The position numbers were made by a program, and so were the translations under genes. From assembly GCF_041022165.1 (NCBI RefSeq), contig NZ_CP163302.1:4225661-4289660 (forward strand): a stretch of 64,000 bases of DNA, written 5' to 3'. The notes below the pieces were generated by a model. That model had not been told where the DNA came from, made no database searches, and saw nothing but the letters and a program-made list of their open reading frames with translations. Each line of letters starts with the position of its first letter. Within the stretch, counting starts at the first letter, position 1. Positions 1-11,670 of this stretch are shown piece by piece. This DNA is from Sinomonas sp. P10A9. GTDB lineage: Bacteria > Actinomycetota > Actinomycetes > Actinomycetales > Micrococcaceae.

Positions 1-135
1 GCCGTTGGCGCCGGTGTCATCGGGGCTCACCGTGACGTGCGCGTTCGCGGCGGCCGCGCCGGCAACGATCAGCGCGGCGGTTGCGGTGACGGTGCCGATC
101 GCCGTGGCGGCGCGGCGGAGGGTGTTCTTCATCAT
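1..135 (-). CDS. YcnI-family copper-binding protein, N-terminal part
   Basis: Only the first 45 codons are in the window; the gene runs off the left edge. They encode a signal peptide with a basic start (MMKNTLRR), a hydrophobic core and an ANA cleavage site, followed by HVTVSPDDTGANG. YcnI/DUF1775 domains begin with this mature N-terminal His, which in characterised members helps bind copper, so H33 would become residue 1 after cleavage. A GAAGG ribosome site lies 9 nt before the ATG at 135; a second ATG at 132 is possible. The upstream membrane-protein gene on the same strand is 106 nt away and may share its transcript. Copper handling at the cell surface is inferred from the family. Confidence 0.8.
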   Translation of the reverse strand, partial: MMKNTLRRAATAIGTVTATAALIVAGAAAANAHVTVSPDDTGANG

Positions 136-241
136 GTGCTTGGCCTTCGGGTGTGGTCCCACCGGCGCGCTCGCGCGGGTGGGCAGGGGTGAGGGAGGCC
201 CGCGGTCTGCGGGGTGTCGTACTGTGCCTCGAGCGGTAGAC

Positions 242-829
242 TCAGGCGGCGCACGACGCCGGCGGGCCGCGCAGCGCTGGCAGCCGCAGGCCGCGCTGGG
301 GTCCAGGGGGGCTCTCTCGGGTGACGGCTGGCACCGTCGGCACCGGGTGGAGCAGGGGGAGGACGAGGACCCGCACCAGAGGGCGCAGCCAGTCGCGCAG
401 CGTCCAGAGGGCAGTCTCCCCCTTGGCCAGCAGCAGCGCCGTGGCCACCGTCGCGATGACGTGCGCAATGAGCATCGCCACGCTCTCGGCCTGCGCAGGG
501 CCTCCAGCGCCGTGCGCGGTCGCGGTGCCGAGTACATGGACGTGCCCGGCGGTCGGGGCGTAGAGAGGAACGGTCCCCGAGGACTCCGAGAGGGTGGAGA
601 ACGCCTCGTGGAGGAACAGCTGCCCAGAACCGAGCAGGGCCAGCATCGTCGTCGTCCGCACCCTGCGAGCACACAGCCAGACGGCTGGAAGGAGCGTCAG
701 CGCGAACAGCCCGGCGGCGATGAACGGATCGGGCAGGCGCCCGGCCGCCGCGGTATGGGCGGCGGCTGCGAGGACGAGGGTGGATCCGGCGACGAGCCCA
801 GCTCGGGAGAGCCTGAACAGCGCACGCAT
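242..829 (-). CDS. Hypothetical multi-pass membrane protein upstream of ycnI
   Basis: A 195-residue protein starting at the ATG at 829, with GGAAGG 10 nt upstream. The frame stays open farther upstream but that part looks non-coding. About four to five hydrophobic segments are visible (around residues 8-30, 34-52, 60-75, 105-130), then an Arg-rich, Cys-containing tail. A HVHVLGTATAHG stretch lies in a predicted loop and could bind metal, which is a guess. I do not recognise the family. Position directly before a YcnI-type gene suggests a metal-related membrane function. Confidence 0.6.
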   Translation of the reverse strand: MRALFRLSRAGLVAGSTLVLAAAAHTAAAGRLPDPFIAAGLFALTLLPAVWLCARRVRTTTMLALLGSGQLFLHEAFSTLSESSGTVPLYAPTAGHVHVLGTATAHGAGGPAQAESVAMLIAHVIATVATALLLAKGETALWTLRDWLRPLVRVLVLPLLHPVPTVPAVTRESPPGPQRGLRLPALRGPPASCAA

Positions 830-1089
830 CCCCGCACCGCCTTCCGTCCTGTGCCTCCGGGCCTGGGTCCCCTCCACTCTACGTACAGCCGGGCCTCTGC
901 GGGCATCCGCACACGGGGGTACTGGGCTTCGCTGGGAGTTTGCTGACAATATGTCCGTGAACCTTGATGCAGGCTGGGAGAACTGAGAGGCTCTCACCAG
1001 TCGGTTGACGGGTTTTGTAATCCAGTGTGAATCCCTCGCGATCCGACCGTACATGTCAGCGCTATTCTCCCCACCCAGGAGGGCACTTG

Positions 1090-2295
1090 ATGAGGAAGAT
1101 ACTCACCGCAGCGGCCGCAGGTCTGCTCCTCGCCGGCGTCGCCACCACGCCAGCGTGGGCAGCACCCGGCCCGAACCCGCAGTCGGACCACTCCATTCAA
1201 GTCTGCGCGACGCCCCGCGCCGGCGACGCTGCGTGCCATGCGCGGCAGGCGGTGGACGCAAACGGCCACCCGATCGCCAACGCGACCACGCCGCCGTCGT
1301 CCGGTCTGACCCCCTCCCAGCTCAGGGACGCATACAAGCTCACTAGCGCGGCCTCGGGCGGCAAGACCGTGGCGATCGTGGATGCGTACGGCTACCCGAA
1401 CCTTGAGGCGGACCTCGGCGTCTATCGAGCCCAATTCGGCCTGCCCGCGTGCACGACGGCCAACGGCTGCCTGAAGGTGATGAACCAGAACGGCGGCACG
1501 AGCCTCCCGCGGTTCAACACCGGCTGGGCGCAGGAGCAGTCGCTCGACGTCGACGCCGTCTCTGCCGCGTGCCCCGACTGCAAGATCGTGGTCCTCCAGG
1601 CCAATTCGGCGTCGTTCGCCGACCTTGGCACTGCGGTGCAGACGGCCGCGAAGCTCCCCGGCGTCGCAGCGATCTCGAACTCGTACGGCGGCTCGGACGC
1701 GGCCGACTCGACCTACGGCAACTACTACAACTTCCCGGGCATCGCTGTGACGGCGAGCGCCGGCGACAACGGCTACAAGGGCGCCTCCTACCCGGCATCC
1801 TCGAGCTACGTTGTGGCGGTGGGTGGAACCTCGCTCAACTCAGCGCCGGGTACCTCACGGGGCTGGAGCGAGTCGGTGTGGAGTGGGACCGGCTCGGGCT
1901 GCTCGAGCCTCAACGCGGCCCTTTCGGCGGCATCCTCGTCCAACACAGGCTGCGCCGGACGCGCGATGAACGATGTCTCCGCTGCCTCGGATCCGAGCAA
2001 TGGCGGGCTCGCCGTGTACTACCCGACCTCGAAGACTTCCTCGACCTGGGGCCAGTTCGGCGGCACGAGTGAGGCCTCGCCGATCATCGCCTCGGTCTAT
2101 GCGCAGAGCGGCAACACCGGCTCCGCCGCGACCGGAACGTACGCGAACTCGATCCCGTACGCCCACACGTCGAGCCTGTTCGACGTGGCTTCCGGCAACA
2201 ACGGCACCTGCCCGACCACCCAGTGGTGCACGGCCGGAGCCGGCTGGGACGGCCCCACCGGGGTCGGCACGCCGAACGGCACCGGGGGCTTCTAG
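1090..2295 (+). CDS. Secreted sedolisin-like (S53-type) serine peptidase
   Basis: A 401-residue exported protein. Residues 1-24 form a signal peptide ending PAWA. The sedolisin catalytic pattern is visible: E149 and D153 in QEQSLDVDAV, the oxyanion Asp D226 in SAGDNG, and the nucleophile S327 in GGTSEASP. Several Cys pairs (near 39/49, 121/127, 161/164, 271/288) suggest disulfides in the secreted enzyme. There is little room for the long S53 activation prodomain, only about 65 residues, so this is a short member. Start ATG 1090 is preceded by AGGAGGG. Likely an extracellular peptidase; substrate unknown. A subtilisin (S8) label is less likely because the ExxxD pair is present instead of a D-H pair. 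Confidence 0.78.
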   Translation: MRKILTAAAAGLLLAGVATTPAWAAPGPNPQSDHSIQVCATPRAGDAACHARQAVDANGHPIANATTPPSSGLTPSQLRDAYKLTSAASGGKTVAIVDAYGYPNLEADLGVYRAQFGLPACTTANGCLKVMNQNGGTSLPRFNTGWAQEQSLDVDAVSAACPDCKIVVLQANSASFADLGTAVQTAAKLPGVAAISNSYGGSDAADSTYGNYYNFPGIAVTASAGDNGYKGASYPASSSYVVAVGGTSLNSAPGTSRGWSESVWSGTGSGCSSLNAALSAASSSNTGCAGRAMNDVSAASDPSNGGLAVYYPTSKTSSTWGQFGGTSEASPIIASVYAQSGNTGSAATGTYANSIPYAHTSSLFDVASGNNGTCPTTQWCTAGAGWDGPTGVGTPNGTGGF

Positions 2296-2335
2296 CCCCA
2301 ACGATGCGGGGTCACGTCCCCCGGATGCGGGGGCT
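2294..2335 (+). terminator. Possible terminator hairpin after the sedolisin gene
   Basis: AGCCCC at 2294-2299 can pair with GGGGCT at 2330-2335, with an inner GGGG/CCCC stem. There is no T-run. It overlaps the stop codon of the protease gene. Confidence 0.35.
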
Positions 2336-2517
2336 ACAGTGCGGGATCGGGCACGACGCCGGCCGCTCGCCGCGCCGGGTGGTCGTCGGCAAGGCGCGGG
2401 CCGGCACCGAGGACCGTCTCAAAGCGGACGTGTCACGAATGTTCACAGGGCCTCAGGACTCAGCGCGCAGCCCGTCCTATCTGCTCCAAGGAGGACGCGC
2501 GCGCGGAGCAGAGCTCG

Positions 2518-3270
2518 TCAGAAGTCCGGGTTGCTCGGGATGATGAGCCCGGTCTCGTAGCCGTACACGACGGCCTGGACGCGGTCCCGCAGGTGCAGCT
2601 TGGTCAGGATCCGCCGCACGTGGCTCTTGACGGTCGCCTCGGAGAGGAAGAAGCGGTGCGCAATCTCGGCGTTGCTCAGGCCCTCGCAGATCGCCCGGAG
2701 CACCTCGAGCTCGCGCGGCGTGAGGTCCTTGAGGAGGGGGTCGAGCGCGGGGTCCGACTCGGCAGGCTGGCCGGGCGACGCGCCGCGCACGTAGGTCTCG
2801 AGCAGGCGCTGGGTCACGCGGGGGCTCACGACGGCGTCGCCGCTCGCCACGAGGCGCACTGCCTGGACGAGCTCGGCCGGAACAACGTCCTTGAGCAGGA
2901 ATGCGGAGGCGCCGGCCTGAAGGCCCGCGAAGGCGTACTCGTCGAGATCGAAGGTCGTGAGGATGATGATCCGCGCCGCGGAGTGCTCGGCCGCGATGCG
3001 CCGTGTGGCCTCGATGCCGTCCATGACGGGCATCCGCACGTCCATGAGCACCACGTCCGGCGCGAGCGAGCGCGTGAGGCGCACCGCCTCCTCGCCGTTG
3101 CCGGCCTCGCCGACCACCTCGATCCCGTCCTCGGATTCGAGCACGAGCCGGAAGCCCATCCTCAGCAGCGGCTGATCGTCGACGAGGAGCAGGCGCAGTG
3201 GCGCGCCGCCGTGCGCCACCTCATGCGGTCGTCCGGCAGGGTCGGCCTCCATCCGGTGCGCCTCGTCCAT
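2518..3270 (-). CDS. NarL/LuxR-family response regulator
   Basis: A 250-residue regulator. The receiver domain (about residues 25-140) has the acidic pair in LLLVDDQP and the phospho-acceptor D77 in VVLMDVRMP. The C-terminal LuxR helix-turn-helix (LTPRELEVL...SNAEIAHRFFLSEATVKSHV) occupies about 180-240. Its ATG overlaps the TGA of the upstream sensor kinase (ATGA), so the two are translationally coupled. Last gene of an ABC-transporter/two-component operon; it probably controls that exporter, as is common for this arrangement. Confidence 0.9.
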   Translation of the reverse strand: MDEAHRMEADPAGRPHEVAHGGAPLRLLLVDDQPLLRMGFRLVLESEDGIEVVGEAGNGEEAVRLTRSLAPDVVLMDVRMPVMDGIEATRRIAAEHSAARIIILTTFDLDEYAFAGLQAGASAFLLKDVVPAELVQAVRLVASGDAVVSPRVTQRLLETYVRGASPGQPAESDPALDPLLKDLTPRELEVLRAICEGLSNAEIAHRFFLSEATVKSHVRRILTKLHLRDRVQAVVYGYETGLIIPSNPDF

Positions 3271-4487
3271 CAGCGATCCCCCTCGATCCAGTGGAGTTCG
3301 GTCTCCACGACCCATCCTCCTCCAGGCCGCGGACCGGCGTGTAGTGTCCCCCCGTACAGGGCGGCCCGTTCGCGCATCCCGGCGAGTCCCCCGCCGGTCC
3401 CGAGGCGAGGCTCCGCGCCGTCGTGCGTCCCGCCGTCGTTCTCGACCCGGATCCGCACGCGACTGCCCTCCCGCTCCACCGTCACGTCGACCCTGCCGAC
3501 GCTGCGCCCGTACCGCAGGGCATTGGTGAGGGACTCCTGGACGATGCGGTAGATGGCCAGCTGGAAGGCCGGATCGGGCGGCGGCGGCGCGCCGGTGAGA
3601 GTCAGCACCGCCGGCAGCCCCGCCGTTCGGAAACCGGCCACGAGCGCGTGCAGGCTCTCCATCCCTGGCGTGGGCGCGAGGCTGGTCCCGGGGTTCTCCC
3701 GCAGGACGCCGAGCACGCGCCGCATATCCGCGAGTGCCGTCCGGCCGGTCCGGGACAGCTCGCCGAGCACCTCTTGGGCCCGTTCCACGTCCTTGGGCGC
3801 GACCTTCGCGGCGCCGTCGCTCAGGGTGACCATGACCGTGAGGGAGTGCGCGACGACGTCATGCATCTCCCGCGCGATCCGATTCCGCTCCTGGACCGAG
3901 GCGAGTTCGGCGCGGCGCATGGCCCAGGCCCTGACCTCGGCCTGGTGCTCGCGACTGCCCCGCACCCACGCGCCGAGACCGGCTGCGATGACGTCCATGA
4001 GCAGCACGGACACGGCCGCTACGAGGCCAACGTACCGGGCATTGGCAGAGATCTCGGGGCCGTGCGGCGTGTACACGAACGCGTAGTACACCGAGGCAGG
4101 CACGGAGGCGAGGAGGGCCGCGCCGAACGCGACCAGGGCCGGCGCCGCAACCGCCACGGAGTAGAGGGCGAAGAACATCGCCCCACTCATGACGGAGCTG
4201 TTCGGAGACTGGTACAGCAGGGCGGCATCGATCGCCACGGTGACGACAAGAACGGCCCAGGGCGAGCGCCGTCGGGCTCGCAGGGCGAGCTGCTGGACCG
4301 CGAGGAGCGCGAACCTCACCCAATGGCCCTGTATCGCGAATTCGGCGAAGAGTGGAAGCGTCAGGAGGGTCGCGGCCGCGACGACGATCCAGTCCATCGC
4401 CACCGGGTGGTCGGCCAGGTACGCGCGAAGGCGGCCCCGCCGGGGCGGGGCCGCGAGCACGAGGTTCTGCGCGGGCAGCGCTGGCAC
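3270..4487 (-). CDS. Sensor histidine kinase (HisKA_3/NarX type)
   Basis: A 405-residue membrane kinase starting at GTG 4487 with GGAGG 5 nt upstream. Residues about 30-175 hold five to six membrane segments with almost no extracellular domain, so it probably senses a membrane-located signal or its cognate transporter. The phospho-acceptor is H209 in REMHDVVAHSL. A C-terminal HATPase_c domain with the N-box region around QESLTNALRYG and a GGGLAGMRERA G-box follows. It is coupled to the response regulator downstream and lies 25 nt after the ABC permease. Confidence 0.9.
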   Translation of the reverse strand: MPALPAQNLVLAAPPRRGRLRAYLADHPVAMDWIVVAAATLLTLPLFAEFAIQGHWVRFALLAVQQLALRARRRSPWAVLVVTVAIDAALLYQSPNSSVMSGAMFFALYSVAVAAPALVAFGAALLASVPASVYYAFVYTPHGPEISANARYVGLVAAVSVLLMDVIAAGLGAWVRGSREHQAEVRAWAMRRAELASVQERNRIAREMHDVVAHSLTVMVTLSDGAAKVAPKDVERAQEVLGELSRTGRTALADMRRVLGVLRENPGTSLAPTPGMESLHALVAGFRTAGLPAVLTLTGAPPPPDPAFQLAIYRIVQESLTNALRYGRSVGRVDVTVEREGSRVRIRVENDGGTHDGAEPRLGTGGGLAGMRERAALYGGTLHAGPRPGGGWVVETELHWIEGDR

Positions 4488-4512
4488 TTTCCCTCCTGGC
4501 CTGTCCGGTCTC

Positions 4513-6723
<2,211 letters not shown>

Positions 6724-7236
6724 ATGCCTATCCTTCGTTCACCGCGGCTCCTCGCGGCCCTTGCAGCCTGCGCCCTCGTCACTGGAGCGTCTGCGGCCCC
6801 TGCCCTCGCCGACTCCGGACACACCGTCACCAACACCGTCACCCAGCACGGGACGTGGACGGAGTACGGAGACCACGACTTCTGCACCGGCGAGACCATC
6901 AACCCCACCATCACGGGCAACTCCGTCATGCACGTCACGTACTTCCCGGGCGGAGACGAAGCATGGGGAACGTTCACGACCGAGGGAACCGCGACCTTCG
7001 TCCAGCCCTCGACCCAGCTGGACTTCAGCGGCCGGGTCACGGTGTGGGGCAACTTCAACATGAACAACCGCAACTCGAACAGCACGTTCACCGCGAACTT
7101 CAAGGCCTCCGCAGTGGACTCGGCGGGCGTCACCCACTATGAGACGGGCCACGAGACGTTCCACATCGGCTTCAACGCGGTCGATCCCGGCACCCCGATC
7201 GTCATCGTCGACAAGATGAACGTGACCTGCAGCTGA
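6724..7236 (+). CDS. Secreted hypothetical protein
   Basis: A 170-residue protein with a clear Sec signal peptide (MPILRSPRLLAALAA...ALA, cleavage near residue 29). The mature part is rich in Thr, Asn and aromatic residues and looks like an all-beta fold; it carries two Cys (near 54 and 169) that could form a disulfide. I do not recognise a named domain. A GAAAGAAG stretch precedes the ATG. It stands alone between divergent ABC genes and a hairpin terminator. Confidence 0.7.
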   Translation: MPILRSPRLLAALAACALVTGASAAPALADSGHTVTNTVTQHGTWTEYGDHDFCTGETINPTITGNSVMHVTYFPGGDEAWGTFTTEGTATFVQPSTQLDFSGRVTVWGNFNMNNRNSNSTFTANFKASAVDSAGVTHYETGHETFHIGFNAVDPGTPIVIVDKMNVTCS

Positions 7237-7245
7237 CTCGCGGGT

Positions 7246-7273
7246 GGACGGCGGCGCCACGGGGCCGCCGTCC
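7246..7273 (+). terminator. Hairpin terminator after the secreted protein
   Basis: GGACGGCGG at 7246-7254 pairs perfectly with CCGCCGTCC at 7265-7273 around a 10-nt loop. No T-tract follows, which is usual in this GC-rich genome. Confidence 0.55.
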
Positions 7274-7334
7274 CACTGCCCGTCCCCGGGATTTGCACAG
7301 CCTCCGCATAGCCCGGGCCCATAGTCTTCTCCCC

Positions 7335-8927
7335 GTGAATCGCCGAACCCTCGTGATCAACAGCGCCCTCGGGGCCGCTGCCCTCCTCCTGAGCGGGGGA
7401 ATCTGGGCGACCGTGTCCGCAACCGCCCGTCCGGCGAGCACCGTGAGCAGCCGGACTACCCCCGTCGCACGCGCCTCGCTCCAGCAGACGGCAACCGCCT
7501 CGGGCAACGTCTCCTCGACCACGACCACAAGCGTCGGTGCAGGCAACTGCTCGGGCGCCGTCACCGCAGTGAAGGTCACGGTCGGACAGGCGGTCAAGGC
7601 CGGCGACGTCCTCGTTGACCTCGACCCCACCAACGCGCAGAACGCCGTGGACACGGCGCAGGCAGCGCTCGACGCCGCGAGCGCCCAGTCCGGCCAGCAG
7701 GCGTCCCAGCTCTCGAATGCGGTGGCCCAGGCCCAGCAGCAGCTCGTGAACGCGCGCCAGACCCAGTCGCTCGACTCCCAGCAGCAGGCCGCCGCGGTGG
7801 CCGCAGCGCAGAAGCAGGTCGACGCCGACCAGGCCACCGTCACCCAGGAGCAGGCCACAGCGTCCGCGAGCCCGACGAGCACGCAGGCCGCCAACGCGCT
7901 CACAGCGGCCCAGACCCAGCTCACCAAGGACCAGCAGTCCCTCACCCAGGCCCAGAACCAGCAGGCGTCCTCGGCCCTGAAGGACCAGCAGCAGACGGCC
8001 TCCGCGGGCGTCTCGCTCACGTCGGCGCAGAACTCGCAGGCCAACGCCGCCCCCGGGAACACGACGAGTGCCCAGATCGCCCTCACGACGGCCCAGAAGA
8101 ACCTCACGGACTGCACGGTCAAAGCGCCCTCCGATGGCACGGTGACGGCGGTCGGCGCGGTCGTGGGAGCCACAGCGGCCTCGGGCGGATCGTCCTCGTC
8201 CGGCTCCTCGGGAGGCTCCACGGGCTCCGGCGGTTCAGCAGGCTCCGGCTCGTCGGGATCGAGCGGTTCGAGCGCGTCGTCGTCCTCCGCGGGAGGGCTC
8301 GTGACGCTCACCGACAGCGGGCACCTCCAGGTGGTCGCGGCGTTCTCGGAATCGGATGTCGCGGCGATGAAGGCCGGCCAGACGGCCACGCTCACGTTCC
8401 CTGCGCTCAAGGCCGACGTCGGTGCCGCGCCCGTGACCGGCGCAGTCACCTCGATCGCTGCGACGTCGACGACGACGAACGGCGTCGTGACCTATGGCGT
8501 GACGGTCTCGATTGCCAACCCACCCGCCGCGGTCCGCCTCGGCGAGACGGCCAACGTTGCCGTCACGACTGCGTCCGCGGACAATGCGCTCGTGGTGCCC
8601 ACCCTCGCGATCACCACTACGGGCACCCGGCAGACCGTCACCGTCCAGCGCAACGGGACCGAGGCACCCGTGGTCGTGACGACGGGCGTCACCGCCAACG
8701 GCCGCACGCAGGTCCTCACGGGCCTCAGCGAGGGAGACGAGATCGTCCTTCCGAGCGTCACCGGCAGCACCGACACATCGACCCAGAACCCGCGCGGACT
8801 CCTCGGCGGCGGGACCGGCGGCGGTGGCACGGGCGGGTTCGGCGGGGCCGGGACCGGCGGTTCCGGGGGAAATGGCGGAACCCGAGGGGGCACGGGTGGC
8901 ACAGGCAACTCCAGCACGGGCAGGTAG
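7335..8927 (+). CDS. MacA-like membrane fusion (HlyD-family) protein
   Basis: A 530-residue protein starting at GTG 7335; no ribosome site is visible, so the mRNA may be leaderless. One N-terminal membrane anchor lies near residues 9-30. A lipoyl/barrel part (SVGAGNCSGAVTAVKVTVGQAVKAGDVL) brackets a long Ala/Gln-rich helical hairpin (about residues 105-250), the usual adaptor coiled coil. A Ser/Gly-only stretch (near 285-315) interrupts the second barrel half, and the C-terminus ends in a Gly-rich tail. In Gram-positives such adaptors work with MacB-type ABC transporters, as encoded directly downstream. Confidence 0.85.
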   Translation: MNRRTLVINSALGAAALLLSGGIWATVSATARPASTVSSRTTPVARASLQQTATASGNVSSTTTTSVGAGNCSGAVTAVKVTVGQAVKAGDVLVDLDPTNAQNAVDTAQAALDAASAQSGQQASQLSNAVAQAQQQLVNARQTQSLDSQQQAAAVAAAQKQVDADQATVTQEQATASASPTSTQAANALTAAQTQLTKDQQSLTQAQNQQASSALKDQQQTASAGVSLTSAQNSQANAAPGNTTSAQIALTTAQKNLTDCTVKAPSDGTVTAVGAVVGATAASGGSSSSGSSGGSTGSGGSAGSGSSGSSGSSASSSSAGGLVTLTDSGHLQVVAAFSESDVAAMKAGQTATLTFPALKADVGAAPVTGAVTSIAATSTTTNGVVTYGVTVSIANPPAAVRLGETANVAVTTASADNALVVPTLAITTTGTRQTVTVQRNGTEAPVVVTTGVTANGRTQVLTGLSEGDEIVLPSVTGSTDTSTQNPRGLLGGGTGGGGTGGFGGAGTGGSGGNGGTRGGTGGTGNSSTGR

Positions 8928-8934
8928 GCCGGGA

Positions 8935-9705
8935 GTGGGTTCCGACGCGGGTCAGCCCGGCTTCGCTCAGGCACCGGGACCCCGCCCGGTCATCGCCCTG
9001 AACAGCATCCGCAAGGTCTACGGCCAGGGCGAAGCGGAGGTCCGTGCGCTCGACGGCGTGAACCTGACCATCCAGCGCGGCGAGTTCGTGGCGATCGTGG
9101 GCGCCTCGGGCTCGGGGAAGTCGACGATGATGAACATCATCGGATGCCTCGACGCGCCGAGCACCGGCCAGTACCTCATGGACGCGATCCAGACCGGCGA
9201 GCTCGACGAATACCAGCTCGCACAGATCCGCAACCGCAAGATCGGCTTCGTGTTCCAGAGCTTCAACCTCATCCCCCGCACACGCGCCGTCGACAACGTG
9301 GCCATGCCGCTCGCGTACCGCAAGGTGCACCGCCGCGAACGCCACGAGCTCGCGCTCGAGGCCCTCGACGCCGTCGGCCTCTCCTCCCGCGCCGGGCACC
9401 TGCCCTCGCAGCTCTCGGGCGGGCAGCAGCAGCGCGTCGCGATCGCTCGTGCCCTCGTCGGGCAGCCGGTCCTCCTCCTCGCGGACGAGCCGACAGGCGC
9501 CCTCGACACCCGCTCCTCGCACGAGATCCTCGACCTGTTCGCGGAGCTGCACTCCCGCGGCCGCACGATCGTGATGATCACCCACGAGCCCGAAGTCGCT
9601 GCCCGCGCCGACCGAGTGGTGCGCATGCAGGACGGCCGCATCATCGAGGACTCCGTCTGGGCGTCCGTAGGACCGACGGAATCGGCAGTGGGCGGCGCCG
9701 CATGA
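8935..9705 (+). CDS. MacB-type ABC transporter ATP-binding protein
   Basis: A LolD/MacB-family ATPase of about 256 residues. It has Walker [11 protein letters not shown], a Q-loop in [17 protein letters not shown], signature [15 protein letters not shown] and Walker [14 protein letters not shown]. The start is uncertain: GTG 8935, 8 nt after the adaptor stop, is chosen; an in-frame ATG at 8872 would overlap the adaptor gene. The stop overlaps the permease ATG (ATGA). Together these genes form an adaptor-ATPase-permease efflux system, often for peptides or antibiotics. Confidence 0.88.
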   Translation: MGSDAGQPGFAQAPGPRPVIALNSIRKVYGQGEAEVRALDGVNLTIQRGEFVAIVGASGSGKSTMMNIIGCLDAPSTGQYLMDAIQTGELDEYQLAQIRNRKIGFVFQSFNLIPRTRAVDNVAMPLAYRKVHRRERHELALEALDAVGLSSRAGHLPSQLSGGQQQRVAIARALVGQPVLLLADEPTGALDTRSSHEILDLFAELHSRGRTIVMITHEPEVAARADRVVRMQDGRIIEDSVWASVGPTESAVGGAA

Positions 9706-10931
9706 TCGCCGAGTCCATCCGGTTCGCCCTCTCGGGCATCGCGGCGAACAAGATGCGCTCCGTCCTGACCACGCTGGGCATCGTGATCGGCATCAGCGCC
9801 GTCATCACCCTCCTCGCGGTCGGCGCCGGTACCTCGAACCTGATCAAGGACCAGATCGGCAAGCTCGGCACCAACGTGCTGACCGTCAATCGCGCCGTCG
9901 CCACCGGCGGCCGGACCACGGGCGGCAGTGCGACGGCGACCCGCACCCGCTCGACGTCGCTCACCATTGCAGACCAGCAGTCGCTCGGGGATCCCGTGCT
10001 TGCGCCGGACGTAGCGACTGCCGCACCGGTGGTCCAGGCGCAGTCCGTGACGGCCACGCTGGGCTCCTCGACGCACTCGATCTCCTCGACGCTGGGGACC
10101 TCGCCCTCGTACTTCGGGATCACGGCGTTCACGGCCGCGGCGGGCCGCGTGCTCGACGACGCCGATGCGGGCCAACGTGCCGTGGTGCTCGGCAACAGCG
10201 TGGCCGCGGACCTCGCGCAGAACGTCGCCTCCCTCGTGGGTCAGACCGTCTCCCTCAACAACCAGGACTTCACGGTGGTCGGTGTCCTCGCGCCGAAGGG
10301 CACGAGCGGCCTCAACGACCCCGACGACGTGGCCATGGTCCCGATCGACACCGCACAGGGCACCTTCACGGGCTACACGCAGAGCCTGTCCTCGATCGCC
10401 GTTCAGGCCAAGAGCGCCGACGTCATGACCGAGGCGCAGAACGAGATCCAGCAGATCCTCGATGCGCGGCACCAGGTCACGAGCGACACCCGCGACTATC
10501 AGGTCCGCAACCAGGCCCAGGTGCTCTCGACGGCCACGTCCACGACGCAGACCCTCACGATCCTGCTCAGCGCCGTGGCCGGCATCAGCCTCCTCGTCGG
10601 CGGGATCGGCGTCATGAACATCATGCTCGTGACCGTCACCGAGCGCACGCGCGAGATCGGCATCCGCAAGGCGATCGGAGCGACGCGGGGCAACATCGTC
10701 CTGCAGTTCCTCGTCGAGTCCCTCATCATCTCGACGCTCGGCGGCATCGTGGGGATCCTCATCGGCTTCGGCGCCTCGAGCTTCCAGCTCTTCGGCATCC
10801 GTCCCGAAGTCCAGTGGTGGACCGTGTGGCTGAGCGTGGCCGTGTCCGCCGGGATCGGCCTCGTGTTCGGGATCTACCCGGCCAACAAGGCCGCCAAGCT
10901 CCGCCCCATCGACGCCCTCCGCTACGAATAG
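9702..10931 (+). CDS. MacB-type ABC transporter permease
   Basis: A 409-residue FtsX/MacB-type permease: one N-terminal helix ([19 protein letters not shown]), a large extracytoplasmic MacB_PCD domain (about 45-280), then three C-terminal helices (near 285, 340 and 370). [16 protein letters not shown] is the characteristic coupling-helix motif of this family. It is coupled to the ATPase by ATGA overlap at 9702-9705. Confidence 0.9.
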   Translation: MIAESIRFALSGIAANKMRSVLTTLGIVIGISAVITLLAVGAGTSNLIKDQIGKLGTNVLTVNRAVATGGRTTGGSATATRTRSTSLTIADQQSLGDPVLAPDVATAAPVVQAQSVTATLGSSTHSISSTLGTSPSYFGITAFTAAAGRVLDDADAGQRAVVLGNSVAADLAQNVASLVGQTVSLNNQDFTVVGVLAPKGTSGLNDPDDVAMVPIDTAQGTFTGYTQSLSSIAVQAKSADVMTEAQNEIQQILDARHQVTSDTRDYQVRNQAQVLSTATSTTQTLTILLSAVAGISLLVGGIGVMNIMLVTVTERTREIGIRKAIGATRGNIVLQFLVESLIISTLGGIVGILIGFGASSFQLFGIRPEVQWWTVWLSVAVSAGIGLVFGIYPANKAAKLRPIDALRYE

Positions 10932-10938
10932 AGCACCC

Positions 10939-11595
10939 ATGCGCGACCACACCCCAGACGCCACCGCCCCGACCGAGCGGATCACCACCGCGGGCCCCAC
11001 GTCCCCGGTTCCGACGTCCCCGGTTCCCGCGGCCGGCGTCCCCCAAGGCAACGCCCCGCTGGCGCCAGTCCCCCCAGCCATGGCCGCACCCGCCGCCGTG
11101 CCGTGGGGCAGCCCGGCACCCACTGAGCCGGTCGACCTCCTGGGCACCCGCGAGGATGCCGTGCCGTGGGGCAGCCCGATGGCGAACCGCCGTGGCGAGG
11201 TCCCCCACGAGGGGCCCGTCGCCGCGGACGGCCTGCTCCCGGCAGGACCGGCCTTTTCCGCGGACTCGGTCGACGAGCCGTTTGTCCCCGCTCCGCGCTG
11301 GCGCGCCGGCAGGCTCACGAAGGTGCTCGTGGCGGTGTGCCTCATCCTGGCTGGCGGGCTGGGCGGGGCGGCCCTGCAGAAGGCCGTGGATGTGCGCTCC
11401 GGGGTGAGCGGGCGCGTGGGCCAGACCCAGTTCGGCACGGGGACGCAGAACGGAACGGGCCCCGGACAGACGGGCACCGGCGAGAACGGCAGCGGGTTCG
11501 GCGGCAGGAACCGCTCCTCGCAGTCACCGGGCAGCGCGCCGTCCTCGCCGCCCACGGCGGCGTCGGGCACTCCGTCGGGCGCGCCGACACCCTAG
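10939..11595 (+). CDS. Hypothetical single-span membrane protein of the MacAB operon
   Basis: A 218-residue protein starting 8 nt after the permease. The first 120 residues are Pro/Ala-rich and carry the VPWGSP motif twice (near residues 54 and 75). One membrane helix (about 126-145, [18 protein letters not shown]) is followed by a Gly/Thr/Ser-rich, probably extracellular tail of about 70 residues. No domain is recognised. The tight linkage implies a role with the efflux complex, which is inference. Confidence 0.7.
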   Translation: MRDHTPDATAPTERITTAGPTSPVPTSPVPAAGVPQGNAPLAPVPPAMAAPAAVPWGSPAPTEPVDLLGTREDAVPWGSPMANRRGEVPHEGPVAADGLLPAGPAFSADSVDEPFVPAPRWRAGRLTKVLVAVCLILAGGLGGAALQKAVDVRSGVSGRVGQTQFGTGTQNGTGPGQTGTGENGSGFGGRNRSSQSPGSAPSSPPTAASGTPSGAPTP

Positions 11596-11670
11596 CCGCA
11601 CCGAGAGGCTACCGCCCCCCGGCCGCTCCCCTGCCGGCGAGTAGGCCGTCAGCGGCGCAAGGGGTCCACG

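Noticed and set aside
7202-8449. A 415-codon minus-strand frame opposite the MacA-like gene
   Set aside because: Trp/Cys/Ala-rich translation produced by the Gln/Ala repeats of the adaptor on the other strand.
9018-11570. An 850-codon open frame on the minus strand opposite the macB genes
   Set aside because: It lies antisense to well-conserved ABC genes, has repetitive His/Asp/Arg-rich composition and no family motif; long antisense frames are expected at this GC content.
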